From positions 62,001-126,000 of the forward strand of contig NZ_VJZR01000008.1 of NCBI RefSeq assembly GCF_007097365.1: a stretch of 64,000 nucleotides of DNA. Reading direction: 5' to 3'. Numbering within the stretch: the stretch's first letter is position 1; each line of letters begins with the position of its first letter. This DNA is from Flavobacterium franklandianum. GTDB taxonomy: Bacteria > Bacteroidota > Bacteroidia > Flavobacteriales > Flavobacteriaceae. The translations under genes and the position numbers were made by a program. Of the stretch, positions 51,908-61,542 are shown one piece after another. The notes beneath the pieces are model-generated. The model had not been told where the DNA came from, did not search any database, and worked only from the letters and a program-made list of their open reading frames with translations.

Positions 51908-53004
51908 TGTACTGGTTTTGAAAAAAGATTGGTAATGAAGATATTCAATTGTGTGAAGATAAGAACTATTTCAATAATTGGAAACCAATACATCACATCT
52001 TTTTCTTTTAATTTTCCTGCCGAAAATCCTAAGGTGATCCAAGTGAATAAATAACGGAACCCTACCAAGCTTAAAACGATAATCCATTGGTACTGGAACG
52101 CCAATAAAACCAAGGATAAAATCAAAAATAACAACTGCGAAACATAAAAAAGTCCTAATTGAATTTTGTCAAAAGGTTTGTACAATTGTGCAGTAGAAAC
52201 GTGCCTTCTTTTTTGTGTAAACCAATCTTTGAATTTTATTTTTGGCTCAGAAAAAGTGAAACTGTCTGGTGAATAGCAAATCGCTGTATTTTTTTTTGTT
52301 GCTACTTGGTTGATGAATAAATCATCATCTCCTGAACGAACCTGAATGTGACTAATAAAACCGTTTACATTGAAAAACTCGTCTTTTTTATAGGCCAAAT
52401 TGCGACCAATTCCCATATATGGTTTTCCTATTTTTGCCCAAGAAAAGTATTGAACTGCGGTTAATAGTGTTTCAAAACGAATGATTTTGTTCAAGAAAGA
52501 ATTGGCCACTTTTTCATACCCTCCGTACCCCAAAACGATTGTTTTTTGCATCGTAAATTGCGAACTCATAGTGGTAATCCAATCTTTTGAAGCAGGATAA
52601 CAATCGGCATCCGTGAAAAGCAAATAGTCTTTTTTAGAAGCTTTTATGCCTAGGGTCAGCGCATATTTTTTGTTTCCCCAAAAGGCTTCGTTGTTTTTTA
52701 CTTTTACCAATCTCACATTGGAATATTGTTTTTCGAATTCTTCAAAAATATCCAAAGTATTGTCACTCGAAGCATCATCAATCAAGATGATTTCATAATC
52801 GGGATACTCCTGTTCGGCAAGTAATGGTATATATTTCGCCACATTTTCGCCCTCATTTTTGGCGCAAACAATAACAGAAATAGAGATTCTTTTTGGATTT
52901 GATTTCTGAAGTTTGGCGAAAGCAAATTTTCCAAAAACAATCAGATAATAAGCAAGTTGAACGGCAATAACAACAATAAATAAGTATAAAGTAATGAGTA
53001 ACAT
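51898..53004 (-). CDS. Membrane-bound GT2 glycosyltransferase
   Basis: A 368-residue GT-A enzyme. One N-terminal membrane helix (MLLITLYLFIVVIAVQLAYY), then the GT2 domain: ISVIVCAKNEGENVAKYIPL, YEIILIDDASSDNT, DYLLFTDADCYPASKDW with the DxD-like TDADC, and the acceptor-site region RSGDDDLFINQ. KRRHVSTA is the QxxRW-like segment. Two to three membrane helices follow at the C-terminus. Build resembles processive or polyprenyl-linked GT2 enzymes. The start is placed at the ATG at 53004, directly before the membrane helix; a longer frame upstream has no such feature. Confidence 0.87.
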   Translation of the reverse strand: MLLITLYLFIVVIAVQLAYYLIVFGKFAFAKLQKSNPKRISISVIVCAKNEGENVAKYIPLLAEQEYPDYEIILIDDASSDNTLDIFEEFEKQYSNVRLVKVKNNEAFWGNKKYALTLGIKASKKDYLLFTDADCYPASKDWITTMSSQFTMQKTIVLGYGGYEKVANSFLNKIIRFETLLTAVQYFSWAKIGKPYMGIGRNLAYKKDEFFNVNGFISHIQVRSGDDDLFINQVATKKNTAICYSPDSFTFSEPKIKFKDWFTQKRRHVSTAQLYKPFDKIQLGLFYVSQLLFLILSLVLLAFQYQWIIVLSLVGFRYLFTWITLGFSAGKLKEKDVMYWFPIIEIVLIFTQLNIFITNLFSKPVHWK

Positions 53005-53135
53005 ATAGGCTTGGCTTCTTTTAGAATGGGTACAAAGGTAATTATCAATTATCAATAAACCATCGATACACGGCAATTAGTTTCCGGATTATTTATTCAA
53101 AAGGTTATAAAGGTATTTGTGTAAGAGACAAAACA

Positions 53136-53203
53136 TTTAAACCATTAAGAAAATTAAGATTTGCAGTGTTCTTAACCTCCTTAATTTCCTTAATAGTTTA
53201 AAA
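53136..53203. repeat. Dispersed palindrome, AAACCATTAAG type, copy 2
   Basis: TTTAAACCATTAAGAAAATT (53136-53155, continuing AAG) is complementary to CTTAATTTCCTTAATAGTTT (53180-53199, continuing AAA) apart from two positions. The left arm is identical to that of the copy at 18183. It lies between murB and the GT2 gene, both on the minus strand. Confidence 0.75.
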
Positions 53204-53256
53204 AAAATGTTCAAAACATTTACAGTAGAACTATTCAAAAATCTAAAATTTTGACC

Positions 53257-54270
53257 TTAAATTACGTTCACTTCAGCTTCTATATGAATTCCGAAAGTCT
53301 TATAAATTGTGTTTTGAATAGTTTTTGAAAGATCCAGAATTTCCTGCCCCGTTGCGTTACCATAATTTACTAATACTAAGGCTTGGTTCTTGTGAATTCC
53401 TGCATCACCAAAACGTTTTCCCTTGAAACCAGCTTGCTCTATGAGCCAACCCGCGGGAACTTTGACTTCGGTTTCAGAAATTTCATAGTATTTCATTTCT
53501 GGAAATTGCTGATGAATTTTCTCGAAATCAGATTTTAAAAGGATTGGGTTTTTAAAGAAACTGCCGCTATTTCCCAATTCTTTTGGGTCGGGTAATTTGC
53601 TTTGTCGAATGGCAATCACAGCATTGCTCACTTCTTTTAAAGTTGGATTTGTGATGTTGTTATTGGACAATTCACCACTAATGTCACCATACGAAATGTT
53701 GATTTTATGGTTGCGTTTCGTCAGTTTGAAAACCACCGAAGTAATAATGTATTGGTCTTTTGCTTCGTTTTTGAAAACACTTTCTCTGTAATCAAAATGA
53801 CATTCTGCTTTGGTAAAGGTTCTCATTTCTAGATTTTCGATTGTCATTGCTTCGCAAGAATCGAAAGTGTCTTTGATTTCTGTGCCATAAGCACCAATGT
53901 TTTGTACTGGAGTCGTGCCCACATTCCCCGGAATTAAGGACATATTTTCCAATCCACCCAAGTTTTGATCGATGGTCCAAAGCACAAATTTGTGCCAGTT
54001 TTCGCCGGCTTGACTTTGGACCCAAACAAAATCGTCGTTTTTCTTGATGATTTTTTTGCCTTTCAAATCAACGTGAATCACCAATGCGTCAAGGTCTTGG
54101 GTCAAAAGCATATTGCTTCCTCCACCCAAAACAAACTTTTTTTTGGATTTGTTTTGTTCTAAAATGGTTCTTAATTCTGTGGTATTGTGAACAGCAACGA
54201 ATTGTTTTGCTTTGGCTTCAATGCCAAAAGTATTGTAATTTTTTAAAGAAAAATTAGTTTGTATTTCCAT
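53257..54270 (-). CDS. murB: UDP-N-acetylenolpyruvoylglucosamine reductase
   Basis: Peptidoglycan precursor enzyme: reduces UDP-GlcNAc-enolpyruvate to UDP-MurNAc with NADPH and FAD. FAD-binding motifs are VLGGGSNMLL and LIPGNVGTTPVQNIGAYG; the catalytic serine is in NSGSFFKNP and the C-terminal substrate region is AGWLIEQAGFKGKRFGDAGI. The 337 residues and the extra loop mark a type I (E. coli-like) MurB. The ATG at 54270 gives the usual N-terminus MEIQTNFSLKNYNTFGIEAK. Its first codons overlap the end of the unknown gene at 54254 by 17 bases. Confidence 0.95.
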   Translation of the reverse strand: MEIQTNFSLKNYNTFGIEAKAKQFVAVHNTTELRTILEQNKSKKKFVLGGGSNMLLTQDLDALVIHVDLKGKKIIKKNDDFVWVQSQAGENWHKFVLWTIDQNLGGLENMSLIPGNVGTTPVQNIGAYGTEIKDTFDSCEAMTIENLEMRTFTKAECHFDYRESVFKNEAKDQYIITSVVFKLTKRNHKINISYGDISGELSNNNITNPTLKEVSNAVIAIRQSKLPDPKELGNSGSFFKNPILLKSDFEKIHQQFPEMKYYEISETEVKVPAGWLIEQAGFKGKRFGDAGIHKNQALVLVNYGNATGQEILDLSKTIQNTIYKTFGIHIEAEVNVI

Positions 54271-54970
54271 AAAGGGAATGCGTTTTTGTTTGTTTATACA
54301 ATAGTTCAATCAAATTTGATTTGCTCCCATTGTATAAATCAAAAAAGTCATCAATATTGTTTGAAATTTTTTTAACTTTTTCTAAATGTTCGTGATTTAG
54401 TCGATACACTTTTTCATTTTTATCAACAGCTATGTAATTTCCATTTTCCATATTCAAAATCGTATAGTAGAAATTATCATTACATTCAATTTCTATAGCA
54501 TCTTCTATTTCTAATTGATTTAATTTGTCTTTTGATACGTTTTTCAGAATATCCCGAGCAATTTTTGTGTCTAGATTTTCAAAAGAAATTGGTTTTGTTT
54601 TAAGTTCACCAATTTGCATTTTAGTGTAATCATAGGTTTTGTGAAATTTTTCAGGTTTTTCTATTTCAATAAGCGACAGTAAGTTATCTCTAAAAAATAA
54701 AGTTATATCTTCATATTCTTTACGTTTTTTATTGAATACTTTCAGTCCATACAAATCGAAATTGTTTTTTTGCGATCGAAGAATTTCCTCATTAAAAGCA
54801 CGTGACAAACATATTCCGCTAGGTTTTTTAGAAAATTGTATAGAATAAATTTTTGATGATAATTCTAACGCTTCCCTAATTTCTGGGAAATCAATCTTTA
54901 AAATTTCTGCAACATGGTGTTCAAAAATTTCAATTTGACTTTTTGTGGGTTTAAAATTGAATACACTCAT
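54254..54970 (-). CDS. Unknown protein coupled to murB
   Basis: A 238-residue soluble protein that I do not recognise. It begins MSVFNFKPTKSQIEIFEHHV and is charged throughout, mixed alpha/beta, with IEIECNDNFYYTILNMENGN and YIAVDKNEKVYRLNHEH near the end, reminiscent of a small beta sheet. No signal or membrane segment. It overlaps the murB start by 17 bases, so the pair is translationally linked. The ATG at 54970 is used; a longer frame to 54994 would start with TTG. Sits between murB and asnB, inside an envelope-related gene run. Confidence 0.6.
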   Translation of the reverse strand: MSVFNFKPTKSQIEIFEHHVAEILKIDFPEIREALELSSKIYSIQFSKKPSGICLSRAFNEEILRSQKNNFDLYGLKVFNKKRKEYEDITLFFRDNLLSLIEIEKPEKFHKTYDYTKMQIGELKTKPISFENLDTKIARDILKNVSKDKLNQLEIEDAIEIECNDNFYYTILNMENGNYIAVDKNEKVYRLNHEHLEKVKKISNNIDDFFDLYNGSKSNLIELLYKQTKTHSLYGNTN

Positions 54971-55017
54971 TCGATTTTTTGTTAAATTAGGCAAACTTGG
55001 GTTAACAAAAATACGAA

Positions 55018-56865
55018 TTAAAATTTATTAGTGTATGTTTTTTGCCAAATATACATCATAAATAGAGGCATAATGTAAGGAATCATCTTGGTTTCCCCTT
55101 TTTGTAAATTTTGTACGAGCTTTTTGACGTCAATATTTTCGAAATACGGCATCTTGAACAAATCACTTTTCGAAAAGGATTCCAGTTCTTCGATGAATCC
55201 GGGACTTTTGATTAAGTAATCTCCCCAAGGAACGCTCAATCCTACTTTTTTGAAATTCAGAATTTCTTCAGGCAAACGAGATGCCATCGCCGATTTCAAA
55301 ATAAATTTCCATTTCTTGCCCGTAAAAAGCCATTTGTCTTCTAATGAACCTAATCCCGCAATGAGTCTTTGGTCTAAAAATGGTTCCCTACATTCGATAG
55401 AAGCTCCCATTGTGCAACGGTCATTTCGGTCGAGTAGCGAGCATAAATAAGTGTGCTGGTCGAAAAAAAGTGCTTGTCTTCTCAGATTATTGGGATACAA
55501 TGATTTTGCGTCTGCTAAAATTTGATTTCTGTACTCATTTTTCGGAGGATTAGTAATCCCAAAAGTCATAGCAATGTCATTAGGATAAATATTGCAACTG
55601 TTATAAAGTACTAAATCATCCGGCTTATTTATTTGCGAATACCGAGCCAGTTTTTCGTATCGAGGTCTGGTTGTGAAATAATCCATATGACCAATTGTTG
55701 CAATTGTACTGAGCAATGAAGGGTATTTTAATGCTTTGTATCGCACGTAACCGCCCATCAATTCATCGGCACCTTCGCCGGAAAGCAACACTTTTACCGA
55801 TGGTTTTGCCATTTGCGAAAGCGCCAAAATATGTGGTTCGCTCAAGTGCATAATAGGTTCGTCTTGAAAATAAGTGGAACTGACTAGCTTTTCGAAAAGA
55901 GCATTGTCTTCTAATTGCATCGTGTGAAATCCATAACCAAATTTATCCGACATCATTTTGGCCAAGTGTGATTCATTATGCTCTTTTTCTTTAAAACCAA
56001 TGTTGAATGTTTGTATATCCTTGAAATTTTGGTGGTTTAGCGAAGCCAAAATCGAGGAGGAATCAAGTCCGCCACTCAATAAAACGCCCACAGGAACATC
56101 GCTCACCATTCGTAGTTTTATAGAATCGTCAAAAGTTTCTCGAAACCATTCTACTGGATTTTGTATTTTGGGTTGATTTTGGATTTCAGCTTTCAAATCC
56201 CACCATTTTTCATTGGTTGTTTTTCCGCTTTCGTGAATTGTCAAAATGTGTCCGGGAAGAATTTTTTTAATATTCTCATACAACGTATTTTCTCCAGCTA
56301 CAAACCGGTTGAAAATATATTCTTCCATTCCGTCTTTCGCTATTTTTAGTGGAACTCCAGCTGTAAAAAGCGCTTTTTGTTCAGAAGCAAAATAGAAGGT
56401 TTCGTTGTAAAATGAATAATACAAAGGTTTCACACCCATTCTGTCACGAACAGCTATTAGTTTTCGTTCTTTTTTATCCCAAATCACAAAGGCAAACATT
56501 CCGTTGAGGCGATTTAGCATTTTCAAACCATGAAGTTGGAATAACTGTATTAAAACTTCCGTATCGGAACTGGTTTTGGGGTCAAATCCGTTGTTTTTCA
56601 GTTCGGGATAAAAGTCTTTGAAATTGTATATTTCGCCATTATAAACCATCACGTAACGACCGTCATCCGAAAAAAACGGTTGGTGTCCAGCCGCAGAAAC
56701 ATCTAAAATAGAAAGTCTTCGGTGGCCTAAACCAATATTTTTTTCGATAAATAACCCTTTGTCGTCGGGTCCGCGATGTTCGAGTGAATCACGCATTTTT
56801 TTCAAAAGGTGCTCGTCTATCTTTTTTTGTGTTTGCAAATGCAATATTCCATTAATTCCACACAT
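55018..56865 (-). CDS. asnB: Asparagine synthase, glutamine-hydrolysing (AsnB type)
   Basis: A 615-residue amidotransferase. The N-terminal glutaminase (class II) has Cys2 in MCGINGIL and conserved EHRGPDDKG, LGHRRLSILD and YNGEIYNF. The synthetase half starts at about 220 with the ATP pyrophosphate loop VLLSGGLDSSSI and ends near MYIWQKTY. Two such enzymes are common in Bacteroidota: one for free asparagine, the other for amidation in surface polysaccharides. The position between a GT4 enzyme (two bases away) and murB suggests the latter by context. Starts at an ATG, as Cys2 must be exposed. Confidence 0.92.
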   Translation of the reverse strand: MCGINGILHLQTQKKIDEHLLKKMRDSLEHRGPDDKGLFIEKNIGLGHRRLSILDVSAAGHQPFFSDDGRYVMVYNGEIYNFKDFYPELKNNGFDPKTSSDTEVLIQLFQLHGLKMLNRLNGMFAFVIWDKKERKLIAVRDRMGVKPLYYSFYNETFYFASEQKALFTAGVPLKIAKDGMEEYIFNRFVAGENTLYENIKKILPGHILTIHESGKTTNEKWWDLKAEIQNQPKIQNPVEWFRETFDDSIKLRMVSDVPVGVLLSGGLDSSSILASLNHQNFKDIQTFNIGFKEKEHNESHLAKMMSDKFGYGFHTMQLEDNALFEKLVSSTYFQDEPIMHLSEPHILALSQMAKPSVKVLLSGEGADELMGGYVRYKALKYPSLLSTIATIGHMDYFTTRPRYEKLARYSQINKPDDLVLYNSCNIYPNDIAMTFGITNPPKNEYRNQILADAKSLYPNNLRRQALFFDQHTYLCSLLDRNDRCTMGASIECREPFLDQRLIAGLGSLEDKWLFTGKKWKFILKSAMASRLPEEILNFKKVGLSVPWGDYLIKSPGFIEELESFSKSDLFKMPYFENIDVKKLVQNLQKGETKMIPYIMPLFMMYIWQKTYTNKF

Positions 56866-56867
56866 AA

Positions 56868-57938
56868 TTAATTGTTTTTTAATGTGTTAATTAATTCGTG
56901 ATACTTGGTTGCAATAATTTTCATATTGGTTATGTAATTTGCATTATCTTCCACAAATTTTCTGTTTTTTAAAACGGCAGCGATTTGATAGTCCTTATTT
57001 TCGAATGCCCAAAGAAGTTCATTGGCTAGCATTTCAGTATCATCAATGGGTATCAATTGACCATTTTCGCGGTGTTTGATCCAACTTTGATTTCCTGGAA
57101 TGTCGGTCACAACGGGGTAACAATTAGAAGCCATAGCTTCAAATAAAGACGCAGAAACGCCTTCAGTTATGGGCATACTGATATAAAAATTAGCTTGCTG
57201 TAACAGCTCTGGTATTTTTGTATTTGGAATTTGACCCGTAAAATTCACCTTGTTTTCTATATTCATTTTCGTTGCTAATTCTCTTAACTGCGGTAGCAAT
57301 TTTCCATCTCCAACAATAGTCAATTCAAAATCAATTCCTCTTTGGTTTAAAATCCAAAAGGCTTTTAGAATTACATCGTGGCGGTATTCCGGCATTAGCG
57401 AACGAGTTACAATAGCCCTTAATTTTTCAGAGGAAGTGTTTTTAGTGTTTTTAAATTGCTTCAAATCAATTCCTTTTGGCAAAACCAACACCTTTTTCAT
57501 ATCGACATTGGCAACTCGCATCGAAACGGTCATTACAGGTCCCCAAGCGTGAATCAAGTCGGCTTTTTCGAAAGCGTAATTTTGGATAATTTTTTTGAGT
57601 GGCAACAAAAAGGATTTTTCGGGCCACAAATCGGTTCTGCCTTGTTGTGCAATCGCCACAGGTTTTACGCCCGATAATGCAGCAAGAAAACCGTAACTTG
57701 TGGTTCTTTCGGCAATGACCATATCGGGTTGCTGCAATTTTATCAGTTTCTTAATTTGGAAAAGTCCTGTACAATACTCTAAAATTCTAAAAGAACGGTT
57801 GAAAAAACTATGGTTTGGTGTTTTTAATTCCCAAGTGACAATTTCAAAATCGCCAAATTCTTTCAGACCATTCATCCACGTTATAGCGTCAGCTCTGTAA
57901 GTTTCTCCGAGAAAAAGTATTTTTTTTCTTTTTGCCAT
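56868..57938 (-). CDS. GT4-type glycosyltransferase
   Basis: A 356-residue GT-B enzyme. N-terminal domain: KILFLGETYRADAITWMNGL and a typical acceptor site. C-terminal domain: VNFTGQIPNTKIPELLQQAN followed by SMPITEGVSASLFEAMASNC, with the conserved E-x7-E of GT4 enzymes. Cytosolic or membrane-peripheral. Only two bases separate it from asnB, and eight from the DUF2461 gene upstream, so these belong to one transcript. Sugar unknown. Confidence 0.88.
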   Translation of the reverse strand: MAKRKKILFLGETYRADAITWMNGLKEFGDFEIVTWELKTPNHSFFNRSFRILEYCTGLFQIKKLIKLQQPDMVIAERTTSYGFLAALSGVKPVAIAQQGRTDLWPEKSFLLPLKKIIQNYAFEKADLIHAWGPVMTVSMRVANVDMKKVLVLPKGIDLKQFKNTKNTSSEKLRAIVTRSLMPEYRHDVILKAFWILNQRGIDFELTIVGDGKLLPQLRELATKMNIENKVNFTGQIPNTKIPELLQQANFYISMPITEGVSASLFEAMASNCYPVVTDIPGNQSWIKHRENGQLIPIDDTEMLANELLWAFENKDYQIAAVLKNRKFVEDNANYITNMKIIATKYHELINTLKNN

Positions 57939-57946
57939 GTATTGTA

Positions 57947-58621
57947 TTATTCTTCTGAGGTTAAGGCTCGATTGATAAAATCGTTCAGAGGTTTCAAGAC
58001 AATTAATTTTTTGGTCATTTTGGATACAAAATCTTCATCGGTAACTTCATTAATGTCGAATTTCTGAGAAGTTTCGAAACTTTTTAATTTAAGGAATTCT
58101 ATGGCAGGATGGTCTTTTTCGTATCCTCTGGGCGGATTTTTTAATAAGTTTTTTTCGTTTCTATCAAAATCAGTATACTCTTTTTTGAAACTTTTATTTT
58201 TGATAATTTCCTCTAAATCTTCGTAGAAATAAGCAATTTCTTTGCGCACTTTTTTCAAATCATCGGCTTCGGGACAGTAGAATCCTCCGGCAATGAAACT
58301 ACCTGCTCGGGCAATGTGAACATAATAACCAGAACGGTTTTTTCCTTTCGCACCACTCGATAACCAAACGCCAATATGGTCTTTGTAAGGTGATTTGTCT
58401 TTCGAAAATCGGATGTCACGATTGATTCTAAAAGTACAATTTTTTATTTCAAGCATTTCAAGCGAAGGGTCGAGTGGTTTCATCGCATCCAGAAAATCAC
58501 CAACTAATTGTTGATAGTCTTTTTTGAAAACTTCATAACGTTTTTTATTATCCAAAAACCAATCTCGATTGTTATTGGCTTTTAAATCATCAAGAAACTG
58601 TAAACTGTCTTTTGAAAGCAT
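57947..58621 (-). CDS. DUF2461 family protein
   Basis: A 224-residue soluble protein of the DUF2461 (TIGR02453) family, recognised by LDDLKANNNRDWFLDNKKRY near the start, NRDIRFSKDKSPYKDHIGVW, and GYYVHIARAGSFIAGGFYCP. The family is widespread; its function has not been established as far as I know. Starts at an ATG. Eight bases separate it from the GT4 gene and eight from the rhodanese-thioredoxin gene. Confidence 0.9.
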   Translation of the reverse strand: MLSKDSLQFLDDLKANNNRDWFLDNKKRYEVFKKDYQQLVGDFLDAMKPLDPSLEMLEIKNCTFRINRDIRFSKDKSPYKDHIGVWLSSGAKGKNRSGYYVHIARAGSFIAGGFYCPEADDLKKVRKEIAYFYEDLEEIIKNKSFKKEYTDFDRNEKNLLKNPPRGYEKDHPAIEFLKLKSFETSQKFDINEVTDEDFVSKMTKKLIVLKPLNDFINRALTSEE

Positions 58622-58629
58622 TTTTTAGA

Positions 58630-59331
58630 TTATTGCAGTTGTTTTTTTAAATTTTCTTCACTAATAAAACCAGAATTTTTCCATTTCAATTCCTTGTTTT
58701 CATATAAAAGGAGGGCAGGTAGTTCCTCGATTTTCATTTCTTTTATCAAAGTTTTATTTTCATCTGCATCTAAACGGATGATAACCACTTTGTCTGCCAT
58801 CTCTTTTTGCATTTTCAGGAGATAAGGAGCCATTTTTTTGCAAGGAGCACACCATTTGGCATAAAAATCAACTAATACTTTTTTATCTGTGTTTAATAAT
58901 TCTGCATATTCATGTCTGGAAATTCCAATGATTTGATCGCTTGGTTTTGATAAACCAGTTGCATTCCATTTCATCATTCCGCCTTCTAGGTTGTAGATTT
59001 TTTTGAATCCTAATTCTTCTAATTTTGCTGCGGCTTTGGCGCTTCTTCCACCGCTTTTGCAATAGAGGAAAACGGGTTTTGATTTGTCTATTTTTTTAAT
59101 ATTTGTGGCAAAATCATTGCTAAGCCAATTTATGTTTATGGCATTGTCAATATGTTCCGAATCAAATTCTTCGGGAGTTCTTACGTCTAAAATCTGAGGT
59201 TTTGGAGTCTCCTTTATTTTTTTGGCGAAAGTCTCAGCGGCAATAGTTTCGATATTTTTCGTAGGTTGACTGTTGCAAGATAAAATCGTGCTAAATGTGA
59301 ACAGAAAAACGAAAAGGGAACGAAACTTCAT
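58630..59331 (-). CDS. Lipoprotein with rhodanese and thioredoxin domains fused
   Basis: A 233-residue lipoprotein. Signal peptide with lipid-bearing Cys19 (TFSTILSCNSQ). A rhodanese domain at about 30-130 has the active-site loop FLYCKSGGRSAKAA (catalytic Cys) and ILDVRTPEEFDSEHI. A thioredoxin domain at about 135-233 has WCAPCKK and the cis-Pro region ELPALLLYENK. It should be anchored in the periplasm or outer membrane, handling sulfur transfer or disulfide reduction. The fusion lets a persulfide on the rhodanese be resolved by the thioredoxin on the same chain. Downstream of recF, 84 bases away. Confidence 0.88.
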   Translation of the reverse strand: MKFRSLFVFLFTFSTILSCNSQPTKNIETIAAETFAKKIKETPKPQILDVRTPEEFDSEHIDNAININWLSNDFATNIKKIDKSKPVFLYCKSGGRSAKAAAKLEELGFKKIYNLEGGMMKWNATGLSKPSDQIIGISRHEYAELLNTDKKVLVDFYAKWCAPCKKMAPYLLKMQKEMADKVVIIRLDADENKTLIKEMKIEELPALLLYENKELKWKNSGFISEENLKKQLQ

Positions 59332-59415
59332 ATTAGTTTGAATTTAATATTAAAGAGGCTAAAATAAGTAATTTCTTTCTCAGATTTTGAATCTAAAAGT
59401 TAAAATATTTGGAAT

Positions 59416-60495
59416 TTACAGATTGAAAATTTTATACGTTTGATGGGTCGATTTGACAATTTTTTCTGTCCGTTCAGGATGTGTGTCCGAAATAAATAGC
59501 TGACCAAAAGTATCACTGTTTACCATTTCAACAATTTTGGCTACTCGGCTTTCGTCTAATTTGTCGAAAATGTCATCGAATAATAAAATGGGTTTCAAAC
59601 CGCTTTGTGTTTTTAGAAATTCAAATTGTGCTAGCTTTAATGCAATCAAAAAAGATTTTTGTTGGCCTTGCGATCCAAATTTCTTAATAGGATAATTATC
59701 AATTTCAAATGATAAATCGTCCTTGTGAATTCCAACACTGGTATAATGCAAAGCCCTGTCTTTGTTGATATTTTCTTGTAAAAGTGTCAACAAATCATTT
59801 TCAAATAAATGACTTTCGTACACCAACTGAACCGTTTCCTGAGAATCCGTAATGCCTTGATGATGTGTATTGAAAATAGGAATGAATTGTTCGATAAAGT
59901 TTTTCCGTTTTTCAAAAATATATTTCCCAAAAGCGTCGAGTTGTTCATTATAAATAGAAAGTGTGTCGTTGTCGAAAACAAAATTCAATGCAAAATATTT
60001 CAACAATGCATTGCGTTGACTCATCACTTTTTGGTATTGAATGAGTTGTTTCAGGTATTGAGAATCCAATTGCGAAATAACGCTGTCCATAAATTTACGG
60101 CGTGTTTCGCTGCCCTCTACAATTAAATCTCGGTCGGCAGGAGAAATAATTACCAGAGGGATGAAGCCAACGTGTTCCGAAAATTTATCATAGATTTTTC
60201 CGTTGCGTTTCAATATTTTTTTCTGTCCTTTTTTGAGACTGCAAATGATTTGTTCGTTTCTATCGTTGATTTCAAATTCGCCATCGATGACAAAAAATTC
60301 TTCTCCGTGTTTGATATTTTGAACAGCTAGCGGATTGAAATAACTTTTTCCGTAAGACAAATGGTAAATTGCATCCAGAACATTGGTTTTTCCAATTCCG
60401 TTTTTGCCGACAAAACAATTTATTTTGCCCACAAATTCGAAATCTGCTTCCGAAAAATTTTTGTAATTGAATAATGAAATTTTTTTTAAATACAT
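59416..60495 (-). CDS. recF: DNA replication and repair protein RecF
   Basis: SMC-like ABC ATPase that loads RecA at gaps together with RecO and RecR. Walker [17 protein letters not shown], signature [18 protein letters not shown], and Walker [16 protein letters not shown] with D-loop and a late H-loop ([12 protein letters not shown]) are in order. The length of 359 residues is normal. Starts at an ATG. Not beside dnaA or dnaN here, as is common in this phylum. Confidence 0.95.
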   Translation of the reverse strand: MYLKKISLFNYKNFSEADFEFVGKINCFVGKNGIGKTNVLDAIYHLSYGKSYFNPLAVQNIKHGEEFFVIDGEFEINDRNEQIICSLKKGQKKILKRNGKIYDKFSEHVGFIPLVIISPADRDLIVEGSETRRKFMDSVISQLDSQYLKQLIQYQKVMSQRNALLKYFALNFVFDNDTLSIYNEQLDAFGKYIFEKRKNFIEQFIPIFNTHHQGITDSQETVQLVYESHLFENDLLTLLQENINKDRALHYTSVGIHKDDLSFEIDNYPIKKFGSQGQQKSFLIALKLAQFEFLKTQSGLKPILLFDDIFDKLDESRVAKIVEMVNSDTFGQLFISDTHPERTEKIVKSTHQTYKIFNL

Positions 60496-60706
60496 TTTGG
60501 GTCTTGCTGGAATAGAAAATTTAGCGCTTTAAGATGGTCTTTTAAGAGGGTGCAAATTATTGAAAAATATCGATAAAAATTACTTTTAGACATTTTCAAA
60601 TGCTAAATATTTTTCAACCGCAAAGAAAGGAACACTTAAATAAAGGATAATGTAATTTTATTTAAATATAAACCCAATTTTTTTATGACGATACGAATAA
60701 AAATTT

Positions 60707-60714
60707 TATTTTTG
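60707..60714 (+). promoter_or_regulatory. -7 box of the TPR gene
   Basis: TATTTTTG fits TAnnTTTG, 24 bases before the ATG at 60738. Confidence 0.5.
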
Positions 60715-60737
60715 CGGCTCACTAAATTAAAATTTAA

Positions 60738-61511
60738 ATGGCTACTTATAATAAAAGAGGATATAAACCAGTAAAAGAAAAAGAAGTTAACGAAGTAACA
60801 GAAGATATCTCTGTATTAGAAAAAAATAGTACAACTGCTGAAGTTTTCTCTACATTGGATGCTACGGCATCAAAAACTGAAGATTTTGTAGCCAAAAATC
60901 AAAAAATTATTATTGGATTTGTTGGTGCTATTGCCATATTTACTGTTGGATATTTGGCCTATCAAAAATTTGTTGCTGCACCAAAACAAGATGAGGCCGC
61001 AACCGAAATGTTTGTTGCACAACAAAATTTTGACAAAGCAACTCAAGGAGTTGCTAGCGATTCGTTATATAAATTGTCATTGAATGGTTCTGAAGGTAAA
61101 TTTGGATTTATAAAAATTGCGGACGAATATTCAGGAACAGATGCTGGAAATTTGGCTAATTATTATGCAGGTGTTGCGTATTTAAACACTGGAAAATATA
61201 CTGAAGCGATTGAGTATTTAGGAAAATTCAAATCTGAAGATATGATTTTGGGTGCTATGGCACAAGGAGCAATAGGAGACGCATATTCTCAAAAAAATCA
61301 GCCAAAAGAAGCTTTAGAAAATTATGTAAAAGCAGCAGAATCTAATAAAAATGATTTTACCACGCCACGTTTCTTGTTGAAAGCAGGAAAAACAGCATTG
61401 GCTTTAGGAAATAAAGAAGAAGCGTTGAAATATTTTACCGATATTAAAGACAATTTTGATGCTTCTCCAGAAGCAGCTACAATTGATGTATTAATTGGAT
61501 TAGCACAATAA
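60738..61511 (+). CDS. Membrane-anchored TPR protein, YfgM-like
   Basis: A 257-residue protein with a charged cytosolic N-terminus (about 50 residues), one membrane helix (KIIIGFVGAIAIFTVGYLAY), then a periplasmic tetratricopeptide region at about 110-255: LANYYAGVAYLNTGKYTEAI, GAMAQGAIGDAYSQKNQPKE, and FLLKAGKTALALGNKEEALK. Build resembles YfgM, which works with the SecYEG translocon and PpiD on exported proteins. Starts at an ATG. Sits before ribH in the same direction, 70 bases apart, separated by a tandem 7-mer repeat. Confidence 0.82.
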   Translation: MATYNKRGYKPVKEKEVNEVTEDISVLEKNSTTAEVFSTLDATASKTEDFVAKNQKIIIGFVGAIAIFTVGYLAYQKFVAAPKQDEAATEMFVAQQNFDKATQGVASDSLYKLSLNGSEGKFGFIKIADEYSGTDAGNLANYYAGVAYLNTGKYTEAIEYLGKFKSEDMILGAMAQGAIGDAYSQKNQPKEALENYVKAAESNKNDFTTPRFLLKAGKTALALGNKEEALKYFTDIKDNFDASPEAATIDVLIGLAQ

Positions 61512-61542
61512 ATCCAGAGGGCAGTTTCCAGAGGACAGTTTT

